Source of the DNA: Acidocella sp.
GTDB lineage: Bacteria > Pseudomonadota > Alphaproteobacteria > Acetobacterales > Acetobacteraceae
Length of the DNA: 64,000 nucleotides
NCBI GenBank assembly: GCA_031291755.1
Contig: JARLIK010000026.1
Coordinates: forward strand, 27,789 to 91,788
Reading direction: 5' to 3'
The notes beneath the pieces are model-generated. The model saw only the letters and a program-made list of their open reading frames with translations. It was not told where the DNA came from and ran no database searches. Both the position numbers and the translations under genes were made by a program. This document shows, in pieces, positions 19,486 through 27,572 of the stretch (positions within the stretch are counted from its first letter, which is position 1; every line of letters begins with the position of its first letter).

Positions 19486-20316
19486 TCACGGAATCACCGT
19501 GACGTGCGCGGTGTGTTGCTCAATCGCCGCCGGAATTTCATTGGCGGCACCGGCGGCGATCACCAGTACGCGCCCGTGCACCCGGATGACATCGATATGG
19601 TAGCCATAAAGCGCGCTCAGAACCTCGGTCCGCACCACCTCATCGGTGCGCCCGCTGGCAGCGCGGCCATTGGCGAGATAGACGATACGATCCATCGCCC
19701 CCAGCAGCGGATTCATGTCATGCGCCGAGACCAGCACGGTGATGTCGTGCTCAGAGGCCACTTTGCGTAACAGCGAAACGATTTCAGCGGTGGCGCGAAT
19801 GTCGAGATTGGCGAGCGGTTCATCGAGTAGCAAAAGCTTTGGCCGGCGGATCAAAGCATGCGCGATCAAAATCCGTTGCTGCTGCCCGCCGGAGAGATTG
19901 CCAATCCGCTGATCGGCAAAATTTTGCGCATCCACGGCGGCCAGCATCTCATCAACCAGCCTGGTCCGCGCCTTGGAGGGCAGCGGCAGGCCCAGCTTGT
20001 GACCGGTCAAACCGAGTTCCACTAAATCCAGCGCCCGCAGCGGCATATCCGGGTCGAACTGAATTTTTTGCGGCACATAGCCAACCGAACCGAAGCCGTT
20101 GCCGCGTGATACGCCGTCGATGCGGATCTGCCCGGCGCTGAGCGGCTGGATGCCGAGAATGCTGCGCAGCAATGTGGTTTTGCCCGAACCATTGGCACCG
20201 ATCAGTCCGCAAAACGCGCCGCGCTGCAGGGTGAACGAGACATCAGTTAGCACCTGACGGCCCGGAAAGGCCACGCTAAGCTGATCAACAATCAGCATTT
20301 CATCGATATTTCGCAT
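19486..20316 (-). CDS. znuC: Zinc/manganese ABC transporter ATP-binding protein
   Basis: A 276-residue ABC ATPase energising metal import. Walker A is GANGSGKTTLLRSIL, the Q-loop region is VGYVPQKIQFD, the signature is LSGGQQQRILIAHALI, Walker B is LLLLDEPLANLD, and the H-loop is VSAHDMN. The ATG at 20316 overlaps the stop of the binding-protein gene by one base (TGATG), indicating coupling; a TTG three bases earlier is less likely. A C-terminal extension (about 220-276) follows the nucleotide-binding domain. Confidence 0.9.
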   Translation of the reverse strand: MRNIDEMLIVDQLSVAFPGRQVLTDVSFTLQRGAFCGLIGANGSGKTTLLRSILGIQPLSAGQIRIDGVSRGNGFGSVGYVPQKIQFDPDMPLRALDLVELGLTGHKLGLPLPSKARTRLVDEMLAAVDAQNFADQRIGNLSGGQQQRILIAHALIRRPKLLLLDEPLANLDIRATAEIVSLLRKVASEHDITVLVSAHDMNPLLGAMDRIVYLANGRAASGRTDEVVRTEVLSALYGYHIDVIRVHGRVLVIAAGAANEIPAAIEQHTAHVTVIP

Positions 20317-21278
20317 CAAGGTTTTGGCTTCACCAATAATGTTTCAGTCGAAACCTTGTCTGTCACCGCTTTGCGCAATGCAACCACCTCGGACAGCATC
20401 CAGGATTGATAATGATAGCCAGGCGTTGGCATCGTCTCATACACCCCCACGATGGGGACACCGTTCTGCCGGGCCTGGCTGAGAAACGAGTCTGTCAGCG
20501 GGTCGGTGACCTGTTGATTATACACGAACACTTTCACTTGATGGCTGGTGAACAAGGCGTTCTGCGTGGTCACATCCTGCGGCGAGGGGTCAGTGCCGTT
20601 CATGATCGCGGCTTGCAGGCTGAACGGGGTGAGGATGTTGGTGCCTGCAGCTTGCAGCATATAGTCGCCCACCGGCTCGGTAACCGCGACTTGCGTGTTG
20701 GGAAAATCCGCCTTGAAAGCGGCGAGGGCGGTCAGCCAGGGTTTGAGCGAGGCGATAAACTGCGCCGCGTTGGCCTGGAAATATGTCGCATGCGCGGGCT
20801 GCAGGGCGGCAAGATCAGCCGCCACCGCCTTGGCCACGGCCGGCATCGTCGCCGGGTCGTACCAGAGGTGCGGGTTAGGGGTGGAATCAGGCAACCCGCG
20901 CAACTGCTGAACATTGATCACCTGGCGCTTGGCGCTGGGGGTGGCAGCGAGCATCTTGTCCGCCCAGTCGTCGTACCCGAGGCCATTTTCCACCATCAAA
21001 TCCGCCGCCGCAATCTGCGCCACGATTTTGGGGCTGGCTTCAAAGCTATGCGGGTCGGTGTTCGGGTCGGTCTCGATCGCGCTCACCTGCACATATTGTC
21101 CGCCAACCTGCGAAATCACGTCAGCATATTGATTTTCCACGCCAATGGCCTTGATCACCGCAGGCGCTGTGGTTTGGGCACAGGCCGGGTGATGGGTCGC
21201 GCAGATGCTCAGCACGGCCACTACGGCGGCAAGCGCCGCACGATGTTGCAGCAAGGCAGACCAAACTCTCATTTTCAT
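20316..21278 (-). CDS. znuA: Periplasmic zinc/manganese-binding protein of ABC importer
   Basis: A 320-residue cluster A-I (ZnuA/TroA) binding protein. A signal peptide spans about residues 1-34 (hydrophobic AALAAVVAVLSICA, then ACAQ). Metal-ligand regions include DPNTDPHSFEASP, NPHLWYDPATMP and the C-terminal VGVYETMPTPG. The His-rich loop found in many ZnuA proteins is absent, so manganese as substrate cannot be ruled out; the Zur-like regulator next door favours zinc. It is the first gene of the operon, about 40 bases downstream of two AT-rich palindromes. Confidence 0.85.
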   Translation of the reverse strand: MKMRVWSALLQHRAALAAVVAVLSICATHHPACAQTTAPAVIKAIGVENQYADVISQVGGQYVQVSAIETDPNTDPHSFEASPKIVAQIAAADLMVENGLGYDDWADKMLAATPSAKRQVINVQQLRGLPDSTPNPHLWYDPATMPAVAKAVAADLAALQPAHATYFQANAAQFIASLKPWLTALAAFKADFPNTQVAVTEPVGDYMLQAAGTNILTPFSLQAAIMNGTDPSPQDVTTQNALFTSHQVKVFVYNQQVTDPLTDSFLSQARQNGVPIVGVYETMPTPGYHYQSWMLSEVVALRKAVTDKVSTETLLVKPKP

Positions 21279-21320
21279 CTCCAGTTGGAAAATCGCCGTG
21301 GAGGGTTTTGATAGGTAAGA

Positions 21321-21370
21321 TGATATAACATATCAATTAGCACGTCTAGTCGTATGATATATTATATCAT
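21321..21370 (-). promoter_or_regulatory. Two palindromic operators (probable Zur boxes)
   Basis: A 15-bp element TGATATAACATATCA (21321-21335; 6-bp arms) and a perfect 17-bp palindrome ATGATATATTATATCAT (21354-21370) lie 43-92 bases upstream of the binding-protein start. The spacing between centres is about 34 bases, roughly three helical turns. AT-rich palindromes of this kind are usual for Fur-family repressors, so these are the expected sites for the Zur encoded at 17286-17750. Confidence 0.7.
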
Positions 21371-21460
21371 GATGCGATTAAATGGCCAGTCCAGCTTGGT
21401 TTGAAGATGAGGTTCCGGACTTGGTGTTTGCGCCGGGTATTTTGGCCTCCATCATTACGA

Positions 21461-21733
21461 CCCCCGCGAAAGCGGGGGGAAGCAATCCATCTTCTCCGTT
21501 CTCTAGCAACGACCTGTGTAGGACAGGTGAGCGCTGCGTAATCCGCCATCGTTTGTGCGGCTTACTCGTCCAGGATTTTTTGGCAGCGTTACTTTGGTAT
21601 GTCCAAGAAACCAAAGAGGCGGAATGCGCTTTGCCATTCCGCCCCAAACGTTCCGCCCGTTATGGCCGCGAAAGTATCGATCTATGTTTTATGGGCTAAA
21701 GGCGTGGATGGTTGCTTTCGCGGCCATAACGGG
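21461..21733. repeat. Cluster of three inverted repeats in a gene-free stretch
   Basis: Between the zinc operon and the pseudouridine synthase gene (21371-21745) there is no convincing gene, but three hairpins can be read. The first is CCCCCGC-GAAA-GCGGGGG (21461-21478), with a GNRA loop. The second is GGCGGAATG/CATTCCGCC (21618-21626 and 21635-21643, 8-base loop). The third has 19-bp perfect arms, CCCGTTATGGCCGCGAAAG at 21656-21674 and its complement at 21715-21733, around a 40-base loop. The first is of the REP-like kind often dispersed in genomes; they may also stop transcription between the flanking operons. Confidence 0.75.
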
Positions 21734-21745
21734 TGAAGCGTTACG

Positions 21746-22726
21746 CTACCCCCGCGTCACGCGCTTCGGCTTTGCTGCCACCGGCACGGAAAAACCCAGT
21801 GCCTCGAAACTATCTTTCATATGTTTTGGCAGCGGGGCTTCCACCGTTAAAAACCCACCATCAGGATGCGGAATTTTCAGCCGCCTTGCGTGCAGATGCA
21901 GTTGCGGCGCAAAACCATCAGCAAAGGCGGCGCCATAGGCGGCGTCACCTAAAATCGGCGTCCCCAGCGCCAACGTGTGCACGCGCAACTGGTGCATCCG
22001 TCCGGTCAACGGGTTCAACTCCGCCCAGGCGAATTTTTTGCCGGCATAGTCGATGATTTTATATTCCGTCACCGCCCGCAGTGCTTCCTTATCCTCGCGC
22101 GAGGCCGGGGCGGCGCGTGACGAGCCTTCGCCTTCCACCCGGTTCAGCGGCAGATCAATCCGCCCTTCCAGCACTGGCGGCACGCCCCACAACAGCGCCC
22201 AGTAGGTTTTTTCAACATCGCGGCCCCGGAAGGCGGCGGCCAGACGTGAGGCGGGCTTCACCCCGCGGGCGAGGAGCAGCACACCGGAGGTGTCGCGGTC
22301 CAGACGATGCACCAGCTTGGGCCGTTCAGTGCCGTCAAATCGCAGCGCGTCCAGCATGCCGTCCAGATGCACTTTAATCCCGCTGCCGCCCTGGCTGGCC
22401 AGACCCGCCGGCTTGTTCAGCACGATCACCGAGTCATCGCGATACAAAATCATCGCCTCCAGATCGCGAACCATATGCGGGTCCATCACCATCAGCTGCC
22501 GCACTTTCGGCATCTCGGAGGGCGGGGTGATCGGCGGCACGGTCACAATCTGGCCGGTTTCCACATGGGTACTGGCTTCGGCGCGCTTGCCATCAACGCG
22601 GATTTTGCCGTTGCGCAGCAGCTTCTGGATCATGGCTTGCGTTAAGCCCTCAACATTGCGGCGCAGGAAACGGTCAAGCCGGCTGTCGGCTTCGGTGTCG
22701 GGGACGGGAAGAATAATATCAGTCAT
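21746..22726 (-). CDS. RluA-family 23S rRNA pseudouridine synthase (RluC/RluD-like)
   Basis: A 326-residue enzyme converting uridines in 23S rRNA to pseudouridine. The N-terminal S4 RNA-binding domain (LDRFLRRNVEGLTQAMIQKLLRNGKIRVDG) precedes the catalytic domain with VLNKPAGLASQGG and HRLDRDTSGVLLLARG, whose second Asp region holds the catalytic aspartate, and LTGRMHQLRVHTLALG. The ATG at 22726 overlaps the rarA stop as ATGA, which fixes the start better than an upstream GTG at 22753. RluC versus RluD cannot be settled by eye. Confidence 0.9.
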   Translation of the reverse strand: MTDIILPVPDTEADSRLDRFLRRNVEGLTQAMIQKLLRNGKIRVDGKRAEASTHVETGQIVTVPPITPPSEMPKVRQLMVMDPHMVRDLEAMILYRDDSVIVLNKPAGLASQGGSGIKVHLDGMLDALRFDGTERPKLVHRLDRDTSGVLLLARGVKPASRLAAAFRGRDVEKTYWALLWGVPPVLEGRIDLPLNRVEGEGSSRAAPASREDKEALRAVTEYKIIDYAGKKFAWAELNPLTGRMHQLRVHTLALGTPILGDAAYGAAFADGFAPQLHLHARRLKIPHPDGGFLTVEAPLPKHMKDSFEALGFSVPVAAKPKRVTRG

Positions 22727-24036
22727 GGGGTCTCTTCGCGCAATTTTGCCCAATAGGCGAGGCGCTTGGAAATTTCGCGCTCAAAACCGCGCTCGACCGG
22801 ACGGTATAAATCCGGGCGGCCCATGCCTTCGGGGAAGTAATTCTGGCCGGAGAAGGCGGCTTCGGTGCTGTGGTCGTATTCGTACCCGGCGCCGTAGCCG
22901 AGGTTTTTCATCAGTTTGGTAGGGGCGTTCAGAATATGCGCGGGCGGCATCAGGCTGCCGGTTTCCTTGGCCGCGCGGTTGGCGGCACCGATGGCTTTAT
23001 AGGTGGCGTTCGATTTTGGCGCGGTGGCGAGGTAAATCACCGCCTGTGCGATGCAAATTTCCCCCTCGGGGGAGCCCAGCCGCTCATAGGCTTCCCAGGC
23101 GGCCAGCGCCTGCACCAAAGCCTGCGGGTCGGCGAGGCCGATATCCTCCGAGGCAAAGCGGGTGATGCGCCGTGCGATGTAGCGCGGGTCCTCGCCGCCG
23201 GCCAGCATGCGGGCCAGCCAATATAAGGCGGCGTCAGCATCGGAGCCGCGCATGGATTTATGCAGGGCCGAGATGAGGTTGTAATGCTCCTCGCGGTCTT
23301 TGTCATACAGGGCGGCGCGGCGGGCGAGCAGGTTTGCCAATTGGTCGGAATTTAACGGGGCACTGTCGTGCAGGGCGAATAATTGCTCGGCCAGATTCAA
23401 CAAGGCGCGGCCATCGCCATCGGCCATCGCCCGCAAAGTGGCGCGGCCTTCGGGGGTTAGGGGCAGCGGCGCACTGGCATCGGTTTCAGCCCGCACCAGC
23501 AGATTTTCCATGGCGGCGTCATCGAGCCGGCGCAGCACCATCACTTGGCAGCGCGAGAGCAATGCGCCGTTGAGCGCGAAGGAGGGGTTTTCGGTGGTCG
23601 CCCCAATCAGCACGATGGTGCCGGCTTCCACCACCGGCAAAAACGCATCCTGCTGGGCGCGGTTGAAGCGGTGGATTTCATCGACGAACAGCAAAGTGGT
23701 TTTGCCGGAGCGTTTGAGCTTGAGCGCGTCATCAAACACCCGCTTCAAATCCGCGACACCAGAGAACACCGCCGAGATTTGGGTGAAATGCAGCCCGGCC
23801 TCCGCCGCCAGCAGCCGTGCGATGGTGGTTTTACCCACCCCTGGTGGTCCCCATAAAATGAGGGACGCCAGCGAGCCGCGCTTTAGCATGCCGGTCAGGC
23901 TGCCTTCTGGCCCCAGCAGATGGTCTTGCCCGACAATATCGGCCACATGCTTGGGCCGCAGCCGTTCGGCCAGCGGTATGGCGGTGGGGGTGGCTGTTAT
24001 TTCGGTGGGCGGGAATAAATCATCGTCGGCGGGCAT
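22723..24036 (-). CDS. rarA: Replication-associated recombination protein A (RarA/MgsA AAA+ ATPase)
   Basis: A 437-residue clamp-loader-like AAA+ ATPase acting at stalled forks. Family marks: PLAERLRPKHVADIVGQDHLLG near the N-terminus, Walker A WGPPGVGKTTIARLLA, Walker B LLFVDEIHRFNRAQQDAFL, sensor IGATTENPSFALNGALLSR, and the C-terminal LISALHKSMRGSDADAALYW tetramerisation domain with VYLATAPKSNATYKAIG. Length matches the family. It forms a two-gene unit with the downstream pseudouridine synthase through an ATGA overlap. Confidence 0.93.
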   Translation of the reverse strand: MPADDDLFPPTEITATPTAIPLAERLRPKHVADIVGQDHLLGPEGSLTGMLKRGSLASLILWGPPGVGKTTIARLLAAEAGLHFTQISAVFSGVADLKRVFDDALKLKRSGKTTLLFVDEIHRFNRAQQDAFLPVVEAGTIVLIGATTENPSFALNGALLSRCQVMVLRRLDDAAMENLLVRAETDASAPLPLTPEGRATLRAMADGDGRALLNLAEQLFALHDSAPLNSDQLANLLARRAALYDKDREEHYNLISALHKSMRGSDADAALYWLARMLAGGEDPRYIARRITRFASEDIGLADPQALVQALAAWEAYERLGSPEGEICIAQAVIYLATAPKSNATYKAIGAANRAAKETGSLMPPAHILNAPTKLMKNLGYGAGYEYDHSTEAAFSGQNYFPEGMGRPDLYRPVERGFEREISKRLAYWAKLREETP

Positions 24037-24063
24037 TTGCCCTATGTAGCGCCGCGTTGCGCG

Positions 24064-24100
24064 TTACCCAAATAGCTTTACCCAAATAGCTTTACCCAAA
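24064..24100. repeat. 14-bp tandem repeat across the stop codon of a membrane-protein gene
   Basis: TTACCCAAATAGCT is present twice in full (24064-24077, 24078-24091), followed by a nine-base partial third copy (24092-24100) that contains the minus-strand stop codon and last codons of the DUF2177 gene. It looks like slippage duplication of the gene end. Confidence 0.85.
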
Positions 24101-24493
24101 TTTGCGTGCGACCAAAAACGCCACCCCGGCGGTGACGCTGGTGATGATGCCGCCCCAGATCATGTCCAGCGCCGTCACATTCACCGGCCAGCCCTGCAAT
24201 ATCGCCAGCGAGGTGAGGTCGTAGGTGCCATAGGCAATCAACCCCAGAACCGCACCGCGCGTGACCGCCGCGCCAAAATCACCGCCGGCCAGGGCAGGCA
24301 GGGTGATGAGGTAGGTGACCCCGGCGGCGTACAGCAGGTAAAACAGCACGGCGGCCCAAACCACCGGCTTATCACTCATCAAATGCCCGATGCCGGGGCG
24401 GTACAGGCGGGACGTGGCAAAACCGAGCCAGCACCCATCCATAATACCCATCACGATCAGGCTGGTGAGATAGGCGATGATCGGCGTGCGCAT
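24092..24493 (-). CDS. DUF2177 family membrane protein
   Basis: A 133-residue integral membrane protein with four hydrophobic segments (IIAYLTSLIVMGIMDGCWLG, WAAVLFYLLYAAGVTYLITL, GAVLGLIAYGTYDLTSLAIL, IWGGIITSVTAGVAFLVA). The order and the Y-G-TYDLTSLA motif are typical of DUF2177 (YngA-like) proteins, whose function is unknown. It stands alone between rarA and a sugar epimerase gene on the same strand. Its 3' end has been duplicated in tandem copies downstream. Confidence 0.85.
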   Translation of the reverse strand: MRTPIIAYLTSLIVMGIMDGCWLGFATSRLYRPGIGHLMSDKPVVWAAVLFYLLYAAGVTYLITLPALAGGDFGAAVTRGAVLGLIAYGTYDLTSLAILQGWPVNVTALDMIWGGIITSVTAGVAFLVARKFG

Positions 24494-24535
24494 GGTGGCT
24501 CCCTGAATAGCGTGACTCCCATGTGGCGGGGTGGT

Positions 24536-25510
24536 TCAAAATTCCAATGGTTGATTGTCAGAATACCATTCTACCGTCCGCGCCAAAGCAGACGGAAAAT
24601 CGATCTCCGGTCGCCAGCCCAGTTGTGTACGGGCTTTGGTGGTGTCTAGCCGCATGTGTTTAATTTCAGCCTGCGCGGTTGAGGCGATGATGGGCTGCAA
24701 ATCCGAGCCCATCATGTGGACGATTTGCGATACCAACCCGATGATGGGGACAGCAACCTCATACGAAAAATTGACTGCCTGGCCACGTAAATTGGAATCC
24801 TCTGCCAGCTTTTCCGCCAGCATCAAATGCACCCGTGCGGCTTCCTCGACATATAAAAAATCGCGGGTGAAATTACCATCCGAGCGCAGCACCGGCGCTT
24901 GCCCCCGTAAAATCTGCCGGATGGTGTAGGGAATAATCCTCTCGAAAGCGAAATCATAGCCGCCAAAATAATTGCCGCAGCGGGTGATGGCAACGTTGAG
25001 GTTGAACAGCCGGCCATACGATTGCGCGATCAAATCCTGGGTGGCCTTGGCAATTTCATACGGGTGCTTCGGCTCCAGGGGTTTATCTTCCTGGAAGGGT
25101 GTTGGCTGCGTGCCGTAGGCTTTATCAGACGATGCCACGATCATCAGCGCATTGGGCTGATGAAGCCTGATCTGCTCCAGCAGGTTGATAGTACTCTCGA
25201 TACTGGCCCGCAGCGCCGCCGCCGGCTCGCGCAATGCGGCGTTCACATCCACCATCGAGGCTAAATGGAATACGGCTGCAAATTCATGCGCCGCGAATGC
25301 TGAAGTCACCACGGAAGGGTCTTCGACGGTCCCTGTGATGATCGTCACACGCTTTTCGAACCCAGTCAGCGCAAACTGGGAATTTGGCCGGGGGCGGCGG
25401 ATGATGGCAACAATATCAGCGCCTTGTTCCAGAAGCTGCCGTACCACCCAGCCCCCCAGAAAGCCGGTGGCCCCGGTGACGAGAATTTTCTTGCCGTGCC
25501 AGAAGCTCAT
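24536..25510 (-). CDS. NAD-dependent epimerase/dehydratase, CDP-glucose 4,6-dehydratase-like
   Basis: A 324-residue extended short-chain dehydrogenase. The Rossmann motif GATGFLGGWVVRQLL lies at the N-terminus, followed by VFHLASMVDV, the catalytic serine region VASSDKAYG, and the YxxxK pair in PYEIAKATQDL. CGNYFGGYDFAFERIIP and NFTRDFLYVEEAA resemble CDP-glucose 4,6-dehydratase (RfbG), which starts CDP-dideoxyhexose synthesis, but no partner genes of that pathway adjoin. It probably makes a sugar nucleotide for surface polysaccharide. A UDP-hexose epimerase activity is the main alternative. Confidence 0.8.
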   Translation of the reverse strand: MSFWHGKKILVTGATGFLGGWVVRQLLEQGADIVAIIRRPRPNSQFALTGFEKRVTIITGTVEDPSVVTSAFAAHEFAAVFHLASMVDVNAALREPAAALRASIESTINLLEQIRLHQPNALMIVASSDKAYGTQPTPFQEDKPLEPKHPYEIAKATQDLIAQSYGRLFNLNVAITRCGNYFGGYDFAFERIIPYTIRQILRGQAPVLRSDGNFTRDFLYVEEAARVHLMLAEKLAEDSNLRGQAVNFSYEVAVPIIGLVSQIVHMMGSDLQPIIASTAQAEIKHMRLDTTKARTQLGWRPEIDFPSALARTVEWYSDNQPLEF

Positions 25511-25559
25511 CCTGCCCGCCTTGCTTGTTGCGACACTGCCGCCCTCCTATATGGGATTC

Positions 25560-25784
25560 ATGTCAGAGCAAAATGGCCCGATCATCGATATGACTCCGGA
25601 AGGTGACTTCGTTAAGCCGCCGAAGCCGGATTACCTGACCATCCTGGCGCGGCTGGTAGCGTTTGGCGTGTTGTTGCTGGTCGCGGCGGTCGCCTTCTGG
25701 ATGGCGATTTTCATCGTTCCCGTATTGATCATCCTGGGGATTGCCGGTTACGCGCTTTCGCGTACTCAAATCAGGCGTTTTTAA
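25560..25784 (+). CDS. Small membrane protein of unknown function
   Basis: A 74-residue protein with a polar N-terminus (about 25 residues, acidic/proline-rich), then two closely spaced hydrophobic stretches (LVAFGVLLLVAAVAFWMAIF and VPVLIILGIAGYAL) and a basic tail. No family is recognised; similar small proteins are widespread in Acetobacteraceae. It is divergent from the dehydratase gene and its last four bases overlap the end of the convergent sufE-like gene. An ATG nine bases upstream is an alternative start. Confidence 0.65.
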   Translation: MSEQNGPIIDMTPEGDFVKPPKPDYLTILARLVAFGVLLLVAAVAFWMAIFIVPVLIILGIAGYALSRTQIRRF

Positions 25785-26248
25785 GCCGCCGCAATCGCGT
25801 GAATCCGCTCCACCATGGCAGCTACCCCATTGCCGCGGTTAGTGGAGAGGGCACCGATCAGCCCCAGGTCTTTCAAAAATTGCGCCGAAGTGGCCATAAT
25901 TTCCGGGCGTGTCCGGCCCGAATAGACCCGCAGCACCAGCGCCACCAAGCCCGACACGATGGCGGCATCCGAGGCACCTGCGAAGTATAGCGTATCGCCG
26001 TCAGCCTTGGCGGCCAGCCAGACCTGACTCTGGCAGCCTTTTACCCGGTATTCCTCGGTCTGCCAGCCAGCCGGATAAGCCGGCAGTTTGCGGCCCAGCT
26101 CGATGATGAACTGGTAGCGGTCCAACCAGTCGTCAAACATGCCCAATTCCTCGCCGATGGCGGCAATGGCGTCGGCGGCGGTGGTATCTTCTGGGTTCAG
26201 ATAGGGGGCAGGCATCATGCACGGCATGTGCGGGCAGGGCGCGGGCAC
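25781..26248 (-). CDS. sufE: SufE family Fe-S cluster assembly protein
   Basis: A 155-residue sulfur-acceptor protein that takes persulfide sulfur from the cysteine desulfurase SufS. Family marks are DRYQFIIELGRKLP, the active-site cysteine in EYRVKGCQSQVWL, the ADGDTLYFAGASDAAIVSGL block, and LKDLGLIGALSTNRGNGVAAM. The N-terminal methionines before PYLNPED are not conserved, so translation could start somewhat inside the stated ORF. No other suf gene is nearby. Confidence 0.9.
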   Translation of the reverse strand: MPAPCPHMPCMMPAPYLNPEDTTAADAIAAIGEELGMFDDWLDRYQFIIELGRKLPAYPAGWQTEEYRVKGCQSQVWLAAKADGDTLYFAGASDAAIVSGLVALVLRVYSGRTRPEIMATSAQFLKDLGLIGALSTNRGNGVAAMVERIHAIAAA

Positions 26249-26279
26249 GTCAAGTTTATTAGCTATTGAGTGATAAAAA

Positions 26280-26353
26280 TGGCTGGGGGACCTGGATTCG
26301 AACCAAGGTTACCCGGGTCAGAGCCAGGTGTTCTACCGCTAAACTATCCCCCA
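26280..26353 (-). tRNA. tRNA-Gln (anticodon CTG)
   Basis: Read on minus: acceptor TGGGGGA pairs with TCCCCCA, discriminator G and an encoded CCA follow. D-arm TAGTTTAGCGGTAGAAC, anticodon stem CCTGG/CCGGG with loop CTCTGAC (anticodon CTG, decoding CAG), and T-arm with GGTTCGAATCC are all present. The length is 74 bases with CCA. Confidence 0.95.
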
Positions 26354-26498
26354 ACGGCAAAGCGCTATGCGCGAGGCCCCCGGTAGCACCAGCCGCGGCG
26401 TTCGGCAACTCCTGTGCGCATTTTTAATACTCAAGCACCCCTTTGCCGCTATTTGCAACTTGCTCTCGGCCACCAAATAGCGCGACTATGCAGTTGAA

Positions 26499-27572
26499 AT
26501 GGTTTACTCTGCTGCCGTCAGCCTCAACACCCCGAATCGTCGCGGCGCGGAACAACGCCGTGCGGGCCGTCGCCCGGTGTTCGCGGGTATCGACCTGGGA
26601 ACCAACAATTGCCGTATGCTGGTAGGCACCCCGAGTGGTTCCGGCTTTCAGGTGCTGGACAGCTTCAGCCGGGTGGTGCGGCTGGGCGAAGGTCTTTACG
26701 ACACCGGCAAGCTATCCCCGGTCGCGATGGAGCGTGCCCTGGCGGCATTGTCCATCTGCGCTGACCGCGTGCGCCGCTGGGGCAACGAGGCTGAGGGCGG
26801 CAGGATTGTGCTTCGCGCCATCGCCACTGAAGCCTGCCGGCAGGCCGAAAATGGCAGTGCGTTCATCCGCCAGGCACGGGAAGCCACCGGATTGCCGCTG
26901 GAAATCATCGGCCCGCGTGAGGAAGCCGAACTGGCGGTGGAAAGCTGCGCCTCGCTGATCTGTAAGGCCGGCCGCCGGGCGTTGCTGTTCGACATTGGTG
27001 GTGGTTCAACCGAAATTGCCTGGGTCCGGGTGAATTGCGACGGTTCACCGCCCGAGTTGATTGGCTATATTTCCATCCCTGTCGGCGTTGTCACCCTCTC
27101 CGAGCGTTGCGCCAATGCCTGTTACTCCGAGTATGGATTCAGCTCGGTGGTGGCTGATGTGGCGAACATGCTGCGGCCGTTCGAGGCGGTGCACCGGATT
27201 GGCAAGGAAATTGCCCAAGGTGGCGTGCTGATGGTGGGCACCAGCGGCACCGTCACCACCCTGGCCGGGGTATCGCTGCGGTTGGAGCGTTACCGCCGCG
27301 GGTTGGTCGATGGAGTGGCGCTGGACCGTGGCCAGGTGGACGCCGCGCTGAATGAGGCGCGGGAGCTTGGCCGCGATGGCCTAAGCCGGCATGGCTGCAT
27401 CGGCGCCGACCGGGTGGATTTTGTCCTGCCCGGCTGCGCCATATTCGCCGCCATTCACGAGCTTTGGCAGGTGCCCGAGCTGACCGTGGCGGACCGTGGT
27501 CTGCGCGAAGGGATGCTGATGCGCTTGATGCGTGTTGCCCAACCGGCGAGGCGGGGCTACGGACCGCTATGA
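26499..27572 (+). CDS. ppx: Ppx/GppA exopolyphosphatase family protein
   Basis: A 357-residue member of the ASKHA-fold phosphatases that degrade polyphosphate or pppGpp. Phosphate-binding motif 1 is AGIDLGTNNCRMLV, followed by IATEACRQAENG, the DIGGGSTEIAW motif and VGTSGTVTTLAGVS. The protein is shorter than two-domain E. coli Ppx (about 500 residues), keeping only the catalytic core. Its stop overlaps the rlmE start (ATGA), so the two are coupled, an arrangement common in Alphaproteobacteria. Confidence 0.88.
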   Translation: MVYSAAVSLNTPNRRGAEQRRAGRRPVFAGIDLGTNNCRMLVGTPSGSGFQVLDSFSRVVRLGEGLYDTGKLSPVAMERALAALSICADRVRRWGNEAEGGRIVLRAIATEACRQAENGSAFIRQAREATGLPLEIIGPREEAELAVESCASLICKAGRRALLFDIGGGSTEIAWVRVNCDGSPPELIGYISIPVGVVTLSERCANACYSEYGFSSVVADVANMLRPFEAVHRIGKEIAQGGVLMVGTSGTVTTLAGVSLRLERYRRGLVDGVALDRGQVDAALNEARELGRDGLSRHGCIGADRVDFVLPGCAIFAAIHELWQVPELTVADRGLREGMLMRLMRVAQPARRGYGPL

